This document shows positions 15,191-23,210 of a stretch of 32,179 nt of DNA, in pieces. The notes beneath the pieces were generated by a model. That model was given only the letters and a program-made list of their open reading frames with translations, made no database searches and was not told the origin of the DNA. Positions within the stretch are counted from its first letter, which is position 1. Each line of letters starts with the position of its first letter. Source of the DNA: JBLNBN01 sp050260015 (GTDB lineage: Bacteria > Bacteroidota > Ignavibacteria > Kapaibacteriales > UBA2268); NCBI GenBank assembly GCA_050260015.1, contig JBLNBN010000005.1, positions 1 to 32,179 on the forward strand. The letters run 5' to 3'. Both the position numbers and the translations under genes were made by a program.

Positions 15191-15206
15191 TGACAGGCGT
15201 CTGACA
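15191..15206 (-). promoter_or_regulatory. TGTCA direct repeat upstream of the hsp20 promoter
   Basis: Minus strand TGTCAGACGCCTGTCA: two TGTCA half-sites starting 11 bases apart, about 45 bases upstream of the -24 box. This is a plausible activator site for an enhancer-binding protein; the factor is unknown. Confidence 0.35.
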
Positions 15207-15320
15207 TAATTAGAGAAAAAATGGCTGAAAAGGGGAGGTGGAAAGGTGGAAAAAGAGAATGATTGGAAATATTGACAGGAGTTTGCCCCCTACAGGGTCG
15301 GGTCGTTTTCTTAGGTGTTC

Positions 15321-15614
15321 CTGACGGTTACAAAGCTGCGAAGCCTATGGCGTCAGGAGGGGAATCTGTTGGCTGTAGCGCCATCATAGCTTTGTAACGC
15401 GAAGCGCCTAACTCAACCCACCCAGTAGCGGCGAAGCGGCGAGAAGAACCCACTCCTACTAACACATCACCAATACGCCTCCCGACGGCAGCGCCATCAA
15501 AGCTTAGTAACGCGAAGCGCAGCCGCGATAAGTCCTCACTGCAGTAAATGAAGCGACAATTTACCTCTTGACGGCAGCGCCGTCAAAGTTTTGTAACGCG
15601 CAGCGCCTATGACG
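15321..15614. repeat. Cluster of short repeats (GACGGC hairpin plus TTTGTAACGCGAAGCGC)
   Basis: Three direct copies of a unit of about 40 bases lie at 15371-15412, 15484-15522 and 15569-15610. Each contains GGCAGCGCC(A/G)TC, then AAAG(C/T)TT(A/T)GTAACGCG, then AAGCGC or CAGCGC. The third has a perfect GACGG-CAGCG-CCGTC hairpin. An inverted relative, CTGACGGTTACAAAGC to GGCGTCAGG, is at 15321-15357 and is itself bounded by CTGACG/CGTCAG. The same TTTTGTAACGCG core appears inverted near 20037-20055. No gene is seen between the hsp20 promoter and the propeller gene. Confidence 0.65.
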
Positions 15615-15706
15615 AGCAGCCACGACCTCGAAGAGGTCGCACAAATACTCCAAAAATTTATTAATTTAGCGTTATAATTTGCGTTCGATAATTTAGGGGA
15701 CGGTGT

Positions 15707-17698
15707 ATGAAGAAGTTGTTATTCCTGTTGATAGCTGCGGCGAGCGCCGCGTACGGGCAGTGGGAGCCCTGCATGCCCGACATAATCGGCCATCCCGTTA
15801 CTGCCCTGCATTTTAACGGGGCCGGGCTCTACGTCGGCACGGAGTCCGGCGTCTCGCGCTCTACCGACGGCGGATTAACGTGGAGCTGGAGCCAATTGCA
15901 GCTTGGCGCCTCCGCGCTGAATATCGCCGAAATCGATGGGAAACTGTTCGTAGGAACCCGCTATGGCCTGTTTATTTCATCAAATTACGGGCTCGAGTGG
16001 AGTAAAGCGATAGTCGGAGATTCGCTCAATTGGGCGTTCGACGTAGCTAAGGTTAGCGGAAGGCTTCTCGCGGCTACGATGAAGGGCGTCTACTCGTCCA
16101 CGGACGGCGGCGCAAGCTGGGGGGAAAAGCTATTCGATTTGACTATGAGCACGTACTGCCAGTTGACTTCCATAGGCGACAAAGCCCTGATCACATCGCG
16201 CAACGACGGCAACTTCTACTCCGACGACGGGGGGAATAGCTGGACGCGCGTAGCGGACTCGCTGCCCATTACATCAGTCGCTGAGTTCGAAGGCAAGATG
16301 TACGGGCTTACTTATAATGGAATATACGTCTCGACGAACGCCGGGCTTAGCTTTAGCATGCTCGACACGCTGCAGGATGGAAATTATACCGGTATAGCCG
16401 CTAATTCCAATAAAATAATAACGTGCAATAGCTCGGGAGTCAGGGTTTACGATATATTGGATGGAAGTCGGTATTGGACGAAAATCGATAATGAAAAGAT
16501 ATGGAAAGTCGGGATTTCCGGCGGGGTATTTTACGCCGGCGCTGAACGCGACCTATACCAATCGACGGACCAGGGAAAAACGTGGCGCTGCGCGAAACCG
16601 GGCATTTCTTCCAGGTTTACCAACGTATTGTGCCAGAACGGCGGCAGTACGCTGCTCGGCAACGACCTTGGCGTTTACCGCTCCGATAACGACGGCAGGG
16701 CGTGGTCGAAGGAAAATCCCAATATGCCGTCTAACGTTGTCTACAGGTTAGCGGCCTTTGGCGACAGGATTGTCGCAACCATAGGCGAGGCAACCGATTC
16801 TGTAATTGTGACCGAGGACGGCGGGAAAACCTGGAAAACGGGTATGGAAATTTTTGCAAATGGGAACGAGCAATCGATAAACTGCCTCGCTATCGACGAT
16901 AAAAATATATACTTAGGCGGGGAGCGGTCGCTAATAATTTCTACGGATGGAGGTCAAACGTGGAATTCGTCTCCGCAACTGCAAGGATATGAGTTTTACA
17001 GCATCGCGGTTAAAGGCGATAGCGTTTGGGCAAAGGGGCTGGCAGCCGATGTGTTCCTCTCTACGGACAGGGGCTCAAGCTGGACGCCCCAAGTCGGAAA
17101 ACTGCCCTTTGCTAAATCGTACGAAATCGAAAGCGCTCCCGACAAAGTTGCGTTTCTAACGAGAGACACGCTCTACGTATACAGGGACGGGGATGCCGAT
17201 TGGATTAAAAAGCCGCTGCCGGCAAGGGCAATATATAAATTTGATATGAAGGGCGACACCATATTCGTTAGCTCCTACGAAGGGCCGTTGCTCTCTATCG
17301 ATAACGGGAACAGCTGGTTCGAGGTGGGCAGGGGCTACTTCGACAATACGATAAACGACCTGGCGATATCGGATAAGTATGTTTATATAGCAAATTCCAA
17401 CGGCGTGTTCCGCGCGAAGATATCCGACTTTGATATAACGGGCGCGGAGGAGCCGGCTACCTCTCACGAGGAGATAAGCGTCTATCCCAATCCCGCCGAA
17501 GATATTTTGAATTTATCCATAGAGACCGGCAACGCATTGGATTCAAGGCCAATCAGGATCTACGATTTACTTGGGAACATAGCTCTCGAGCTTCCTACGG
17601 AAAACGCTCAAGCCCGTAGAATAAACATAAGCGGGCTAAAGCCTGGCTTTTATTGGATTAGTTCCGGCGAAAAAGGGAAAGCGTTCATTAAGTTATAA
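15707..17698 (+). CDS. Secreted beta-propeller (BNR/Asp-box repeat) protein with T9SS C-terminal sorting domain
   Basis: A 663-residue exported protein. The signal peptide is MKKLLFLLIAAASAAYGQ, cleaved near residue 18. The body holds about ten Asp-box (SxDxGxxW) repeats such as STDGGLTW, STDGGASW, SDDGGNSW, STDQGKTW, SDNDGRAW and STDGGQTW, giving the sortilin/Ycf48-like propeller fold. The C-terminal 80 residues (VYPNPAEDILNLSIE, YDLLGNIALELP, GLKPGFYWI, ending KAFIKL) are a type IX secretion type A sorting domain. It should therefore cross the outer membrane and be released or anchored. Paralogous to the protein at 29361-31418, including the junction before the sorting domain. ATG at 15707 follows GGGGACGG. 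Role unknown; propellers of this kind often mediate adhesion or glycan binding. Confidence 0.9.
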   Translation: MKKLLFLLIAAASAAYGQWEPCMPDIIGHPVTALHFNGAGLYVGTESGVSRSTDGGLTWSWSQLQLGASALNIAEIDGKLFVGTRYGLFISSNYGLEWSKAIVGDSLNWAFDVAKVSGRLLAATMKGVYSSTDGGASWGEKLFDLTMSTYCQLTSIGDKALITSRNDGNFYSDDGGNSWTRVADSLPITSVAEFEGKMYGLTYNGIYVSTNAGLSFSMLDTLQDGNYTGIAANSNKIITCNSSGVRVYDILDGSRYWTKIDNEKIWKVGISGGVFYAGAERDLYQSTDQGKTWRCAKPGISSRFTNVLCQNGGSTLLGNDLGVYRSDNDGRAWSKENPNMPSNVVYRLAAFGDRIVATIGEATDSVIVTEDGGKTWKTGMEIFANGNEQSINCLAIDDKNIYLGGERSLIISTDGGQTWNSSPQLQGYEFYSIAVKGDSVWAKGLAADVFLSTDRGSSWTPQVGKLPFAKSYEIESAPDKVAFLTRDTLYVYRDGDADWIKKPLPARAIYKFDMKGDTIFVSSYEGPLLSIDNGNSWFEVGRGYFDNTINDLAISDKYVYIANSNGVFRAKISDFDITGAEEPATSHEEISVYPNPAEDILNLSIETGNALDSRPIRIYDLLGNIALELPTENAQARRINISGLKPGFYWISSGEKGKAFIKL

Positions 17699-17712
17699 GG
17701 AAAAATAGAAAT

Positions 17713-17740
17713 GGGGCGTCGTAAAGGCGCCCTTATAATT
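17713..17740. terminator. Terminator between convergent genes
   Basis: GGGCG (17714-17718) pairs with CGCCC (17728-17732) around a nine-base loop, flanked by A/T-rich DNA on both sides. It sits in the 45-base gap between the propeller gene and the convergent secreted gene. Confidence 0.5.
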
Positions 17741-17743
17741 TAA

Positions 17744-18385
17744 TCAAAAGGGATAGTAAAATCCAACTCCAAGCAAAAGCGAAACTTTATTCGGTTCGTC
17801 AATGACGCCATTATACATCGCGATGGAGCCGCCGTGCCAGGTTCCCATCCAGAAGCTGACCCCGCCCTGGAATTGCACATAATACGGGATCCTGTAAATA
17901 AAAGAGGCAATGATATTGGTCGAGCCAGGGTCGTTAAAGTCTTGATACAGGTATTCGAAATTTACGCAGGGACCGGCTATGTCGGGCTTGAGATGAAAAT
18001 TCAAACCAAAACCAACGCCAAGGGGCCCTCCCATTACGTGCGCGCTTAGATAGTCGACGACATGGAATTCTACGAAAGCTCCCAGGAACCGATTCTGGTC
18101 ACGATGGAAGGTTATACCTACTAAAACGGAAGCCGTAGTATCACGGCTTACTTTCCCGCTACTCGAAGCTTCATAATTATAAGCGATCGAATCGACCTCG
18201 CTTTTCCTTATATCCAGCTTCTGATCCTTATGCTTCCTGCTGGGGATAGAGTAATAATACGACAAGCTATCATCCTTTTCAATCTTGCAGCGTATTTTTT
18301 CGCCGCTTTTAGTAATTATCAAATCCTTGGAATAAGAAATACTAAACAAAATAAGAAAAGCCAGTAATACAGAAGCAGTTTTCAT
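17744..18385 (-). CDS. Secreted / outer-membrane protein of a local three-member family (member 1)
   Basis: A 213-residue protein with the signal peptide MKTASVLLAFLILFSISYSK. After cleavage comes a short domain, DLIITKSGEKIRCKIEKDDS, followed by the IRKSEVDSIAYNYE segment, shared with the proteins at 20872 and 21596. The rest is Gly- and aromatic-rich with alternating patches (VMGGPLGVGFGLNFHLKPD, YVQFQGGVSFWMGTWHGG) and ends LLLGVGFYYPF, a terminal aromatic strand typical of outer-membrane beta-barrels. No named family is recognised. It converges on the propeller gene and is divergent from the ADP-ribosylglycohydrolase gene. Confidence 0.8.
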   Translation of the reverse strand: MKTASVLLAFLILFSISYSKDLIITKSGEKIRCKIEKDDSLSYYYSIPSRKHKDQKLDIRKSEVDSIAYNYEASSSGKVSRDTTASVLVGITFHRDQNRFLGAFVEFHVVDYLSAHVMGGPLGVGFGLNFHLKPDIAGPCVNFEYLYQDFNDPGSTNIIASFIYRIPYYVQFQGGVSFWMGTWHGGSIAMYNGVIDEPNKVSLLLGVGFYYPF

Positions 18386-18500
18386 GTTTATTATTCAAAA
18401 TTGATAATCAAAGCGTCGTTCTAGTAAAATTAATAAAATAAATTCATATATCAAAGATTATTTTCAATCTTTAAACGACATCCCTCTTCCTCGAATCTCC

Positions 18501-18508
18501 TAAATTTG
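18501..18508 (+). promoter_or_regulatory. Candidate -7 element for the ADP-ribosylglycohydrolase gene
   Basis: TAAATTTG matches TAnnTTTG and lies 24 bases before the ATG at 18532. No TTTG is found at the right distance upstream, so only half of the promoter is supported. Confidence 0.35.
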
Positions 18509-18531
18509 CAAAAAATAAAAGGAATAATATC

Positions 18532-19656
18532 ATGGCCTCTAGAGATTTGGACAAAGTATTGGGGTGCTTCCTTGGCGGAGCGATAGGGGACGCGCTCGGC
18601 GCGCCGATTGAATTTATGTCGCTGCGCGAGATCCGATATTTATTCGGCATGGAGGGCGTGCGCGATTTCGTCGAGCATCCCGGCGGGATCGGCGAATTCA
18701 CCGACGACACGCAGATGACGCTCTTCACTGCGGAGGGATTAATCCGAGGATTTATGCGATTTCACCATAAGGGGATTAGTTCGGCTACTTTTGTGTGCTA
18801 TAACGCATATCTTAGATGGTTGCATACGCAGGGAGAAAGAGTCAAAACTAAATCGTCGATAGGAGGAATTGAAGAAGATTCAAAATGGACAAAAGATATT
18901 ATAGGGAGCGGCTGGCTCATTAAGCGTAAAGAGCTATTAAAGCGACGCTCGCCGGGGCAAACCTGCATAAGCGCTCTGCTGAGCGGCGAATGCGGCAGAA
19001 TGGATCGCCCAATAAACGACAGCAAAGGCTGCGGCGGGGTTATGCGCGTAGCCCCGGTTGGCCTGGCTTGGAGCGGCTCCCTGGAGACCGCCTTTGAAAC
19101 GGGTTGCGAGATTGCCGCTATAACGCATGGGCATCCCACGGGCTACCTTGCTGCGGGCGCTTTTGCGGCGATCATATCGGGTTTGTCCGATGGCGCATCG
19201 TTATTGGATTCTATAGAAGCCGCAGTTAAGATTCTCAAAAAGGAGAAGCGCCATACCGAGACTCTAAACTCCATTAATAAAGCTCTCCTGTTCTATAAAG
19301 AGCTTGGCCCGACGGTTGGAGAGACATCCCGCGATCTACCGGAGATAATCGAAAAGCTCGGCGGCGGCTGGATTGCCGAGGAAGCCTTGGCTATAGCCCT
19401 GCTCTGCTCGCTGCTATACCAAAACGACTTTCGCAGGGGAGTACTCGCCGCCGTTAATCATAGCGGCGACAGCGACTCCACGGGCGCTATTGCAGGAAAT
19501 ATACTTGGGTTGATTCACGGCCGGGAAAAACTGCCCCCGCGCTGGATCGATAATTTAAAGTATAACGACATAGTTATCGAGATAGCGGAAGATTTCATGC
19601 TTAATAAAATTGACTTCAACAGCGAAGAGGGCTGGGACAGATACCCTGGGTTTTAG
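18532..19656 (+). CDS. ADP-ribosylglycohydrolase family protein
   Basis: A 374-residue cytoplasmic protein of the DraG/ARH fold, a dinuclear Mg enzyme that removes ADP-ribose from proteins or other acceptors. Metal-binding motifs are all present: GDALGAPIEF near residue 19, FTDDTQMTL near 56, SKGCGGVMRVAPVGL near 165, ITHGHPTGYLAAGAFAA near 200, and HSGDSDSTGAIAGNILG near 310. Length agrees with the family. AAAGGA precedes the ATG at 18532. No ADP-ribosyltransferase or nitrogenase gene is adjacent, so its substrate cannot be inferred from neighbours. Confidence 0.93.
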   Translation: MASRDLDKVLGCFLGGAIGDALGAPIEFMSLREIRYLFGMEGVRDFVEHPGGIGEFTDDTQMTLFTAEGLIRGFMRFHHKGISSATFVCYNAYLRWLHTQGERVKTKSSIGGIEEDSKWTKDIIGSGWLIKRKELLKRRSPGQTCISALLSGECGRMDRPINDSKGCGGVMRVAPVGLAWSGSLETAFETGCEIAAITHGHPTGYLAAGAFAAIISGLSDGASLLDSIEAAVKILKKEKRHTETLNSINKALLFYKELGPTVGETSRDLPEIIEKLGGGWIAEEALAIALLCSLLYQNDFRRGVLAAVNHSGDSDSTGAIAGNILGLIHGREKLPPRWIDNLKYNDIVIEIAEDFMLNKIDFNSEEGWDRYPGF

Positions 19657-19749
19657 TCATTTAACATTTATCATCGCTATGCACACGGCAACTGTGTAAA
19701 TATGACGCGCTAAGCGCTTGATGTTGAAGGATTAGTCGCTTCGAGAGTT

Positions 19750-20055
19750 TATAAAAGGCTTCGCCGTTTCCTCACGGGGGGCGTAGGACGGCTCTGGCAA
19801 TTCTTGTCCAACGCCTACGGCGTAGCGTATTCAACGCAAAGATGAATGTTACAGATGTAAAACGCCTACGGCGTAATTATTAGAGTAATTTTCAATAGGC
19901 TTCCTACGTGAAAGCGTTGAAGAAAGCGTAAATCTTACGAACTGCGTAGCGGTTCTATGTCAGTAGCCAACCCCGCCCCCACTCCGCCTTCTTTCCGCGG
20001 CGAAGCCGCGTGAGGAAAGCGTGCAGGGAGCAGGCGCTACGCGTTACAAAACTGT
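19750..20055. repeat. Composite interspersed repeat, copy C, within a gene-free gap
   Basis: The 640-base gap after the glycohydrolase gene carries the third copy of the shared block: TATAAAAGGCTTCGCC, TTCTTGTCCAACGCC, two ACGCCTACGGCGT palindromes (about 19811 and 19862), GTTACAGATGTA, TGCGTAGCGGTTC and CCGCGGCGAAGCCGCG (about 19995-20010). The TTCCGGG-type leader of copies A and B is absent. Its right end runs into GCGCTACGCGTTACAAAACT (20034-20053), the inverse of the repeat unit at 15569, then a GTAATCCCGCCGGGATTA hairpin. No reading frame of interest in the gap. Confidence 0.75.
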
Positions 20056-20295
20056 AATCCCGCCGGGATTAAGTAAAGCCTACGGGTTCAAAAAACACAA
20101 AATTAGCGTCCTTATATATCAACCACTTAGAAGTATGTCGTTAGGAAGCGAAGCGAGGAGTCTATATATCCATTAACAAATATCATCGATCAATAAAAAG
20201 CTTATTTATTTGATTCAGGATGACAATTCAAATCAAAGGCGGAAATTAGTCAATGAATATTTATAAAACCTATTAAATATCGCATCGGAGGAGTT

Positions 20296-20760
20296 ATGAA
20301 AACTTACGATTACAAAGACCTGCTCAAGGCCTTTCAGAACTATTGGAATTATCGAAAGAACGATTATTTCGAATATCACGTTAGGTTTTACGAAGCTTTA
20401 AAGAAGGCCTTCGGCGTCGATATTGAAAAGCCGTTCGAGTATCGCGTAAACGACGAATCATGGATAAATGAGATCCTGCGGTCCCGCTATCTTATTGAAT
20501 CATTCGAGGATAGCCGCCTAACCGTAGGCCCTTTGGGAAGCGGTACGGAGGCGCCGGAACGCATCACGAGGATATACCACAAATATGGAGGCAGGTATCA
20601 CGAACTTCAAAAGCGGAAGGAAGAACTGAATTTCGAACTCCAGTGCGAGATCTTCAAGCAGCTTTATGGCAAAACGAGGAAGTTTGCCAGAAGCTCCGAC
20701 CTGCTTAAATACGGCTTTGACGACACTGAAGAGCCGCCGGACCCATACGAATGTTTTTAG
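20296..20760 (+). CDS. Hypothetical protein
   Basis: A 154-residue protein starting MKTYDYKDLLKAFQNYW, with GGAGGAG at 4 bases before the ATG. It is highly charged and rich in Tyr, Phe, Arg and Glu (YRKNDYFEYHVRFYEALKKA, YHELQKRKEELNFELQCEIF). It is predicted mostly helical, without a signal peptide or membrane helix, so it should be cytoplasmic. No domain is recognised and the neighbours (a repeat-filled gap and a secreted protein with its own promoter) give no functional hint. The ribosome site and codon pattern make it a credible gene. Confidence 0.7.
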   Translation: MKTYDYKDLLKAFQNYWNYRKNDYFEYHVRFYEALKKAFGVDIEKPFEYRVNDESWINEILRSRYLIESFEDSRLTVGPLGSGTEAPERITRIYHKYGGRYHELQKRKEELNFELQCEIFKQLYGKTRKFARSSDLLKYGFDDTEEPPDPYECF

Positions 20761-20786
20761 CGTAAGACAGGCTTCGGTAATTTTCT

Positions 20787-20818
20787 TTTGGCTTAGAAAT
20801 ATATTCTGATTAACTTTG
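20787..20818 (+). promoter_or_regulatory. Bacteroidetes-type promoter
   Basis: TTTG at 20787-20790, then 20 bases, then TAACTTTG at 20811-20818: an exact match to TTTG / TAnnTTTG. It drives the gene starting at 20872. Confidence 0.6.
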
Positions 20819-20871
20819 TGAAGAATTCCGGACATTTCTTATATTATTCAATACAATTTGCAAGGTTGATT

Positions 20872-21528
20872 ATGAAGAAAGTTTTCCTCTTTGCTTTTTT
20901 TATCGTTTTATCAATTGCGGCGTATTCGCAGGATTTAATAGTTAAGAACTCTGGCGCTAAAATTCAATGCAAAATAGTGAACGAGGATAGCGTCGCTTTC
21001 TATTACCAGGCGAGCGATAGGGAAAATCCGCCTACGGAGACTATAAACAAGAAAGACGTGCAGTACTACGAATACAACTACGAGCTGCATATTAACGATG
21101 AAAGCGGAAAGCTCGGCAAAACAAAATACTATGGATTAGACAAGATCGAAACGGAGCGCGACAGGGAGAAATGGATAACGTCGATAGGTTTGGGATACGG
21201 GGGGAGTATGATAGGCATAGACGTTGAGAATTACGTAGGCGACAAATTCGGGTACCAGATCGGCGGCGGCTACGCCGGCTTCGATGTCGGTCTTTTGTTC
21301 CATCTGTCGGATAAAGCAAGGAGCTCGGCTGTATCGTTTCAATTCGTATATACCCGGTTGCCTAATAATCATGGCATTACGGCTATAATCCCCGGGTTTA
21401 TTTTCCGGGCGGGTAAGATATTTACATGCCAGTTTGGCGCTGCCGTCATTTTGAGTAACGACGATATGGAATACGATGATCTTACTGTGAGGCCGACCAT
21501 AGGGGCAGGCATATACTGGGGAAATTAG
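20872..21528 (+). CDS. Secreted / outer-membrane protein of a local three-member family (member 2)
   Basis: A 218-residue protein with the signal peptide MKKVFLFAFFIVLSIAAYSQ. It carries the family N-terminal segment DLIVKNSGAKIQCKIVNEDS, then INKKDVQYYEYNYE near residue 70. The C-terminal half is Gly- and aromatic-rich (SIGLGYGGSMIGIDVENYVG, YQIGGGYAGFDVGLLFH) and ends TIGAGIYWGN, consistent with a small beta-barrel. It is closest in layout to the gene at 21596, with which it converges on a shared terminator. A longer reading frame begins at 20818 inside the promoter and can be set aside. Function unknown. Confidence 0.8.
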   Translation: MKKVFLFAFFIVLSIAAYSQDLIVKNSGAKIQCKIVNEDSVAFYYQASDRENPPTETINKKDVQYYEYNYELHINDESGKLGKTKYYGLDKIETERDREKWITSIGLGYGGSMIGIDVENYVGDKFGYQIGGGYAGFDVGLLFHLSDKARSSAVSFQFVYTRLPNNHGITAIIPGFIFRAGKIFTCQFGAAVILSNDDMEYDDLTVRPTIGAGIYWGN

Positions 21529-21542
21529 ATCAATTAAAAAAT

Positions 21543-21580
21543 AGAAAAGCGCGGCGGAATGGAACCGTCGCGCTTTTTCT
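21543..21580. terminator. Strong bidirectional terminator
   Basis: GCGCGGCGG (21549-21557) pairs with CCGTCGCGC (21565-21573), one G-U pair, flanked by AGAAAA and TTTTTCT that extend the stem and give T-runs on both strands. It lies between the convergent paralogues. Confidence 0.88.
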
Positions 21581-21595
21581 ATTATTAATAAACAT

Positions 21596-22255
21596 TTAAA
21601 GCGCGATATATGCGCCTATGGCGAAGGTAAGAGCCCATTTCATATTATCGAATTCTTTGCGGCGCTTCACGTCCTGGTTTATTATATACGCCAAGCCTAC
21701 CTGGCAGGTAAACCAAGAATCGGCCCTGTAAATGTAAGACGGCCCGACGCATTCCAATAGATAATCGTCAAGTCCCCTAATTCCCTGGTGGAGATATTGA
21801 AGCGAAATGCAGGAACTCCTGATAGTCGGCTTGAAATGATAATTAAACGCGGCGCCAAAGCCAAGGTACCCAGCCCCTGCCTGCAATCCGTAATTGTCTC
21901 CCACCGGTAATTCAATATCGGCCCCGATTAACGATCCACCGCCGTGCAAAATGCCGATTGATACCAGGCTCCCGTATTGCCTGTATGTAGGTTGATAAAC
22001 GGGCTGGACGCCGTCGACGGTAACTAACTGCGCCGGCGGTTCGTAGTCGTACTCGAACACCTTAATATCGCTTTTGCTTATGACGGCGCTAAGAGGCTCT
22101 CTACCTTTCTTAGTAATAGTAATATAGATATTAAGACTGTCCTCCTTCTCGATTTTGCATAGAATTCTCTCCCCGCTGTTCTTGATAACCATATCCTGGG
22201 AGTAAGCAAAGAAAGAAAATATAAAAAAAGCCAGAAGCGCAAATACTAATCTCAT
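21596..22255 (-). CDS. Secreted / outer-membrane protein of a local three-member family (member 3)
   Basis: A 219-residue protein with the signal peptide MRLVFALLAFFIFSFFAYSQ. The mature end DMVIKNSGERILCKIEKEDS and the later ISKSDIKVFEYDYE match members 1 and 2. A linker rich in Pro, Gln and Tyr follows (about 80-100). Then come Gly-rich alternating strands (SIGILHGGGSLIGADIELPV, LQAGAGYLGFGAAFNYHFKP), closing with TFAIGAYIAL. ATG at 22255 has GGAG at 7 bases; an upstream ATG four codons earlier is inside that site. No named family; the barrel-like C-terminus suggests the outer membrane. Confidence 0.8.
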   Translation of the reverse strand: MRLVFALLAFFIFSFFAYSQDMVIKNSGERILCKIEKEDSLNIYITITKKGREPLSAVISKSDIKVFEYDYEPPAQLVTVDGVQPVYQPTYRQYGSLVSIGILHGGGSLIGADIELPVGDNYGLQAGAGYLGFGAAFNYHFKPTIRSSCISLQYLHQGIRGLDDYLLECVGPSYIYRADSWFTCQVGLAYIINQDVKRRKEFDNMKWALTFAIGAYIAL

Positions 22256-22448
22256 ACACAGCTCCATTAAGTATTTATATAATTAAAACTAATATGTTAC
22301 CTGTACAAAGTTAATAAAAAGAGCAGTAAATTAGAAAGGAAATTATCGACTTGAAAATTTCATGAATAAAATTCATTAGATACGCTGATAATCATGCTTT
22401 ATGCCGTCTTATTGATGGAAGCTATAAAATACCTTGCGTAAAGTTCAT

Positions 22449-22456
22449 TAATTTTG
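22449..22456 (+). promoter_or_regulatory. Candidate -7 element
   Basis: TAATTTTG matches TAnnTTTG and lies 42 bases before the GTG start of the gene at 22498. No TTTG at the expected distance was found, so support is partial. Confidence 0.35.
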
Positions 22457-22497
22457 TAAATTACATTTTATATAATTTATTCTTAATCGGTGAAAGT

Positions 22498-23145
22498 GTG
22501 AAAAAGAAAATTATTTTGAGCGCAGTTTTGATTGTCATAACTTTGAGTTCATTGATTGCGGATGAAGATGTAGCCCCAAAGCGCAAGAGAATGGGTAGAG
22601 CGCACCGGGGGGTATATGTTTCTCTTACAGGGGGCTCGCAGTTTGGTATGTTTTCCAACAATGTATTTGATAAAGGCAGCTATTGGTCCCAGCCGGGATT
22701 CTACGAAAATACATATGAAGGCTTTGGTATCCTCTTAGATGGAAAGGCCGGTTACGCAGTCATCGATAATCTGATAGCGCACGCAACGGTAGCCATGTGT
22801 CCTTATATAGGAACTGTAGACAAAATGAGCGTCGAGTTGTCTCCGGAAGAGCTCCGGTTGGTGGAAACTTTTTACGGCGCCGGTCTAACGTACTTTTTTA
22901 TGCCGACTAATTGGTTTATATCAGGCTCGGTCGGATCGACTAACTTCTCTATCAGCGACCAGGACGAGGCAAGGAAAGGAATTGGATATCAAGTTGCAAT
23001 TGCAAGCGCTAACACTACCTCGAAGCGCTTTAGTATAAGCTATGGATTGTACTATACATACACTTCCGGTTATGGCGCAGGGGCATTCGAGGGGAATATG
23101 AATTCGCATAAAATAGGAATGGCTATAGGGGTAATTTACAATTAG
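22498..23145 (+). CDS. Predicted outer-membrane beta-barrel protein
   Basis: A 215-residue protein starting with GTG. The signal peptide is (M)KKKIILSAVLIVITLSSLIA, cleaved near residue 21. The mature part has barrel-like alternating stretches with Gly and aromatics: GVYVSLTGGSQFGMFS, GFGILLDGKAGYAVIDNLIA, YGAGLTYFFMPTNWFISGSV, SISYGLYYTYTSGYGAGAF, and closes with MAIGVIYN. This resembles the OmpW/OprF-like outer_membrane beta-barrel superfamily in style, but no specific family is claimed. It does not share the SGxxIxCKI domain of its neighbours. It may head a run of same-strand secreted genes. Confidence 0.7.
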   Translation: MKKKIILSAVLIVITLSSLIADEDVAPKRKRMGRAHRGVYVSLTGGSQFGMFSNNVFDKGSYWSQPGFYENTYEGFGILLDGKAGYAVIDNLIAHATVAMCPYIGTVDKMSVELSPEELRLVETFYGAGLTYFFMPTNWFISGSVGSTNFSISDQDEARKGIGYQVAIASANTTSKRFSISYGLYYTYTSGYGAGAFEGNMNSHKIGMAIGVIYN

Positions 23146-23210
23146 AAAATGATGATTTATTTATACCGTTTTGGCGGAATTTAGCTTAGATATATATTAA
23201 AAATGGATAA

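Noticed and set aside
18532..19656. ADP-ribosylglycohydrolase as part of a toxin-antitoxin pair
   Set aside because: No ADP-ribosyltransferase (DarT-like or otherwise) is adjacent, and the protein is of the DraG type, not the macrodomain type.
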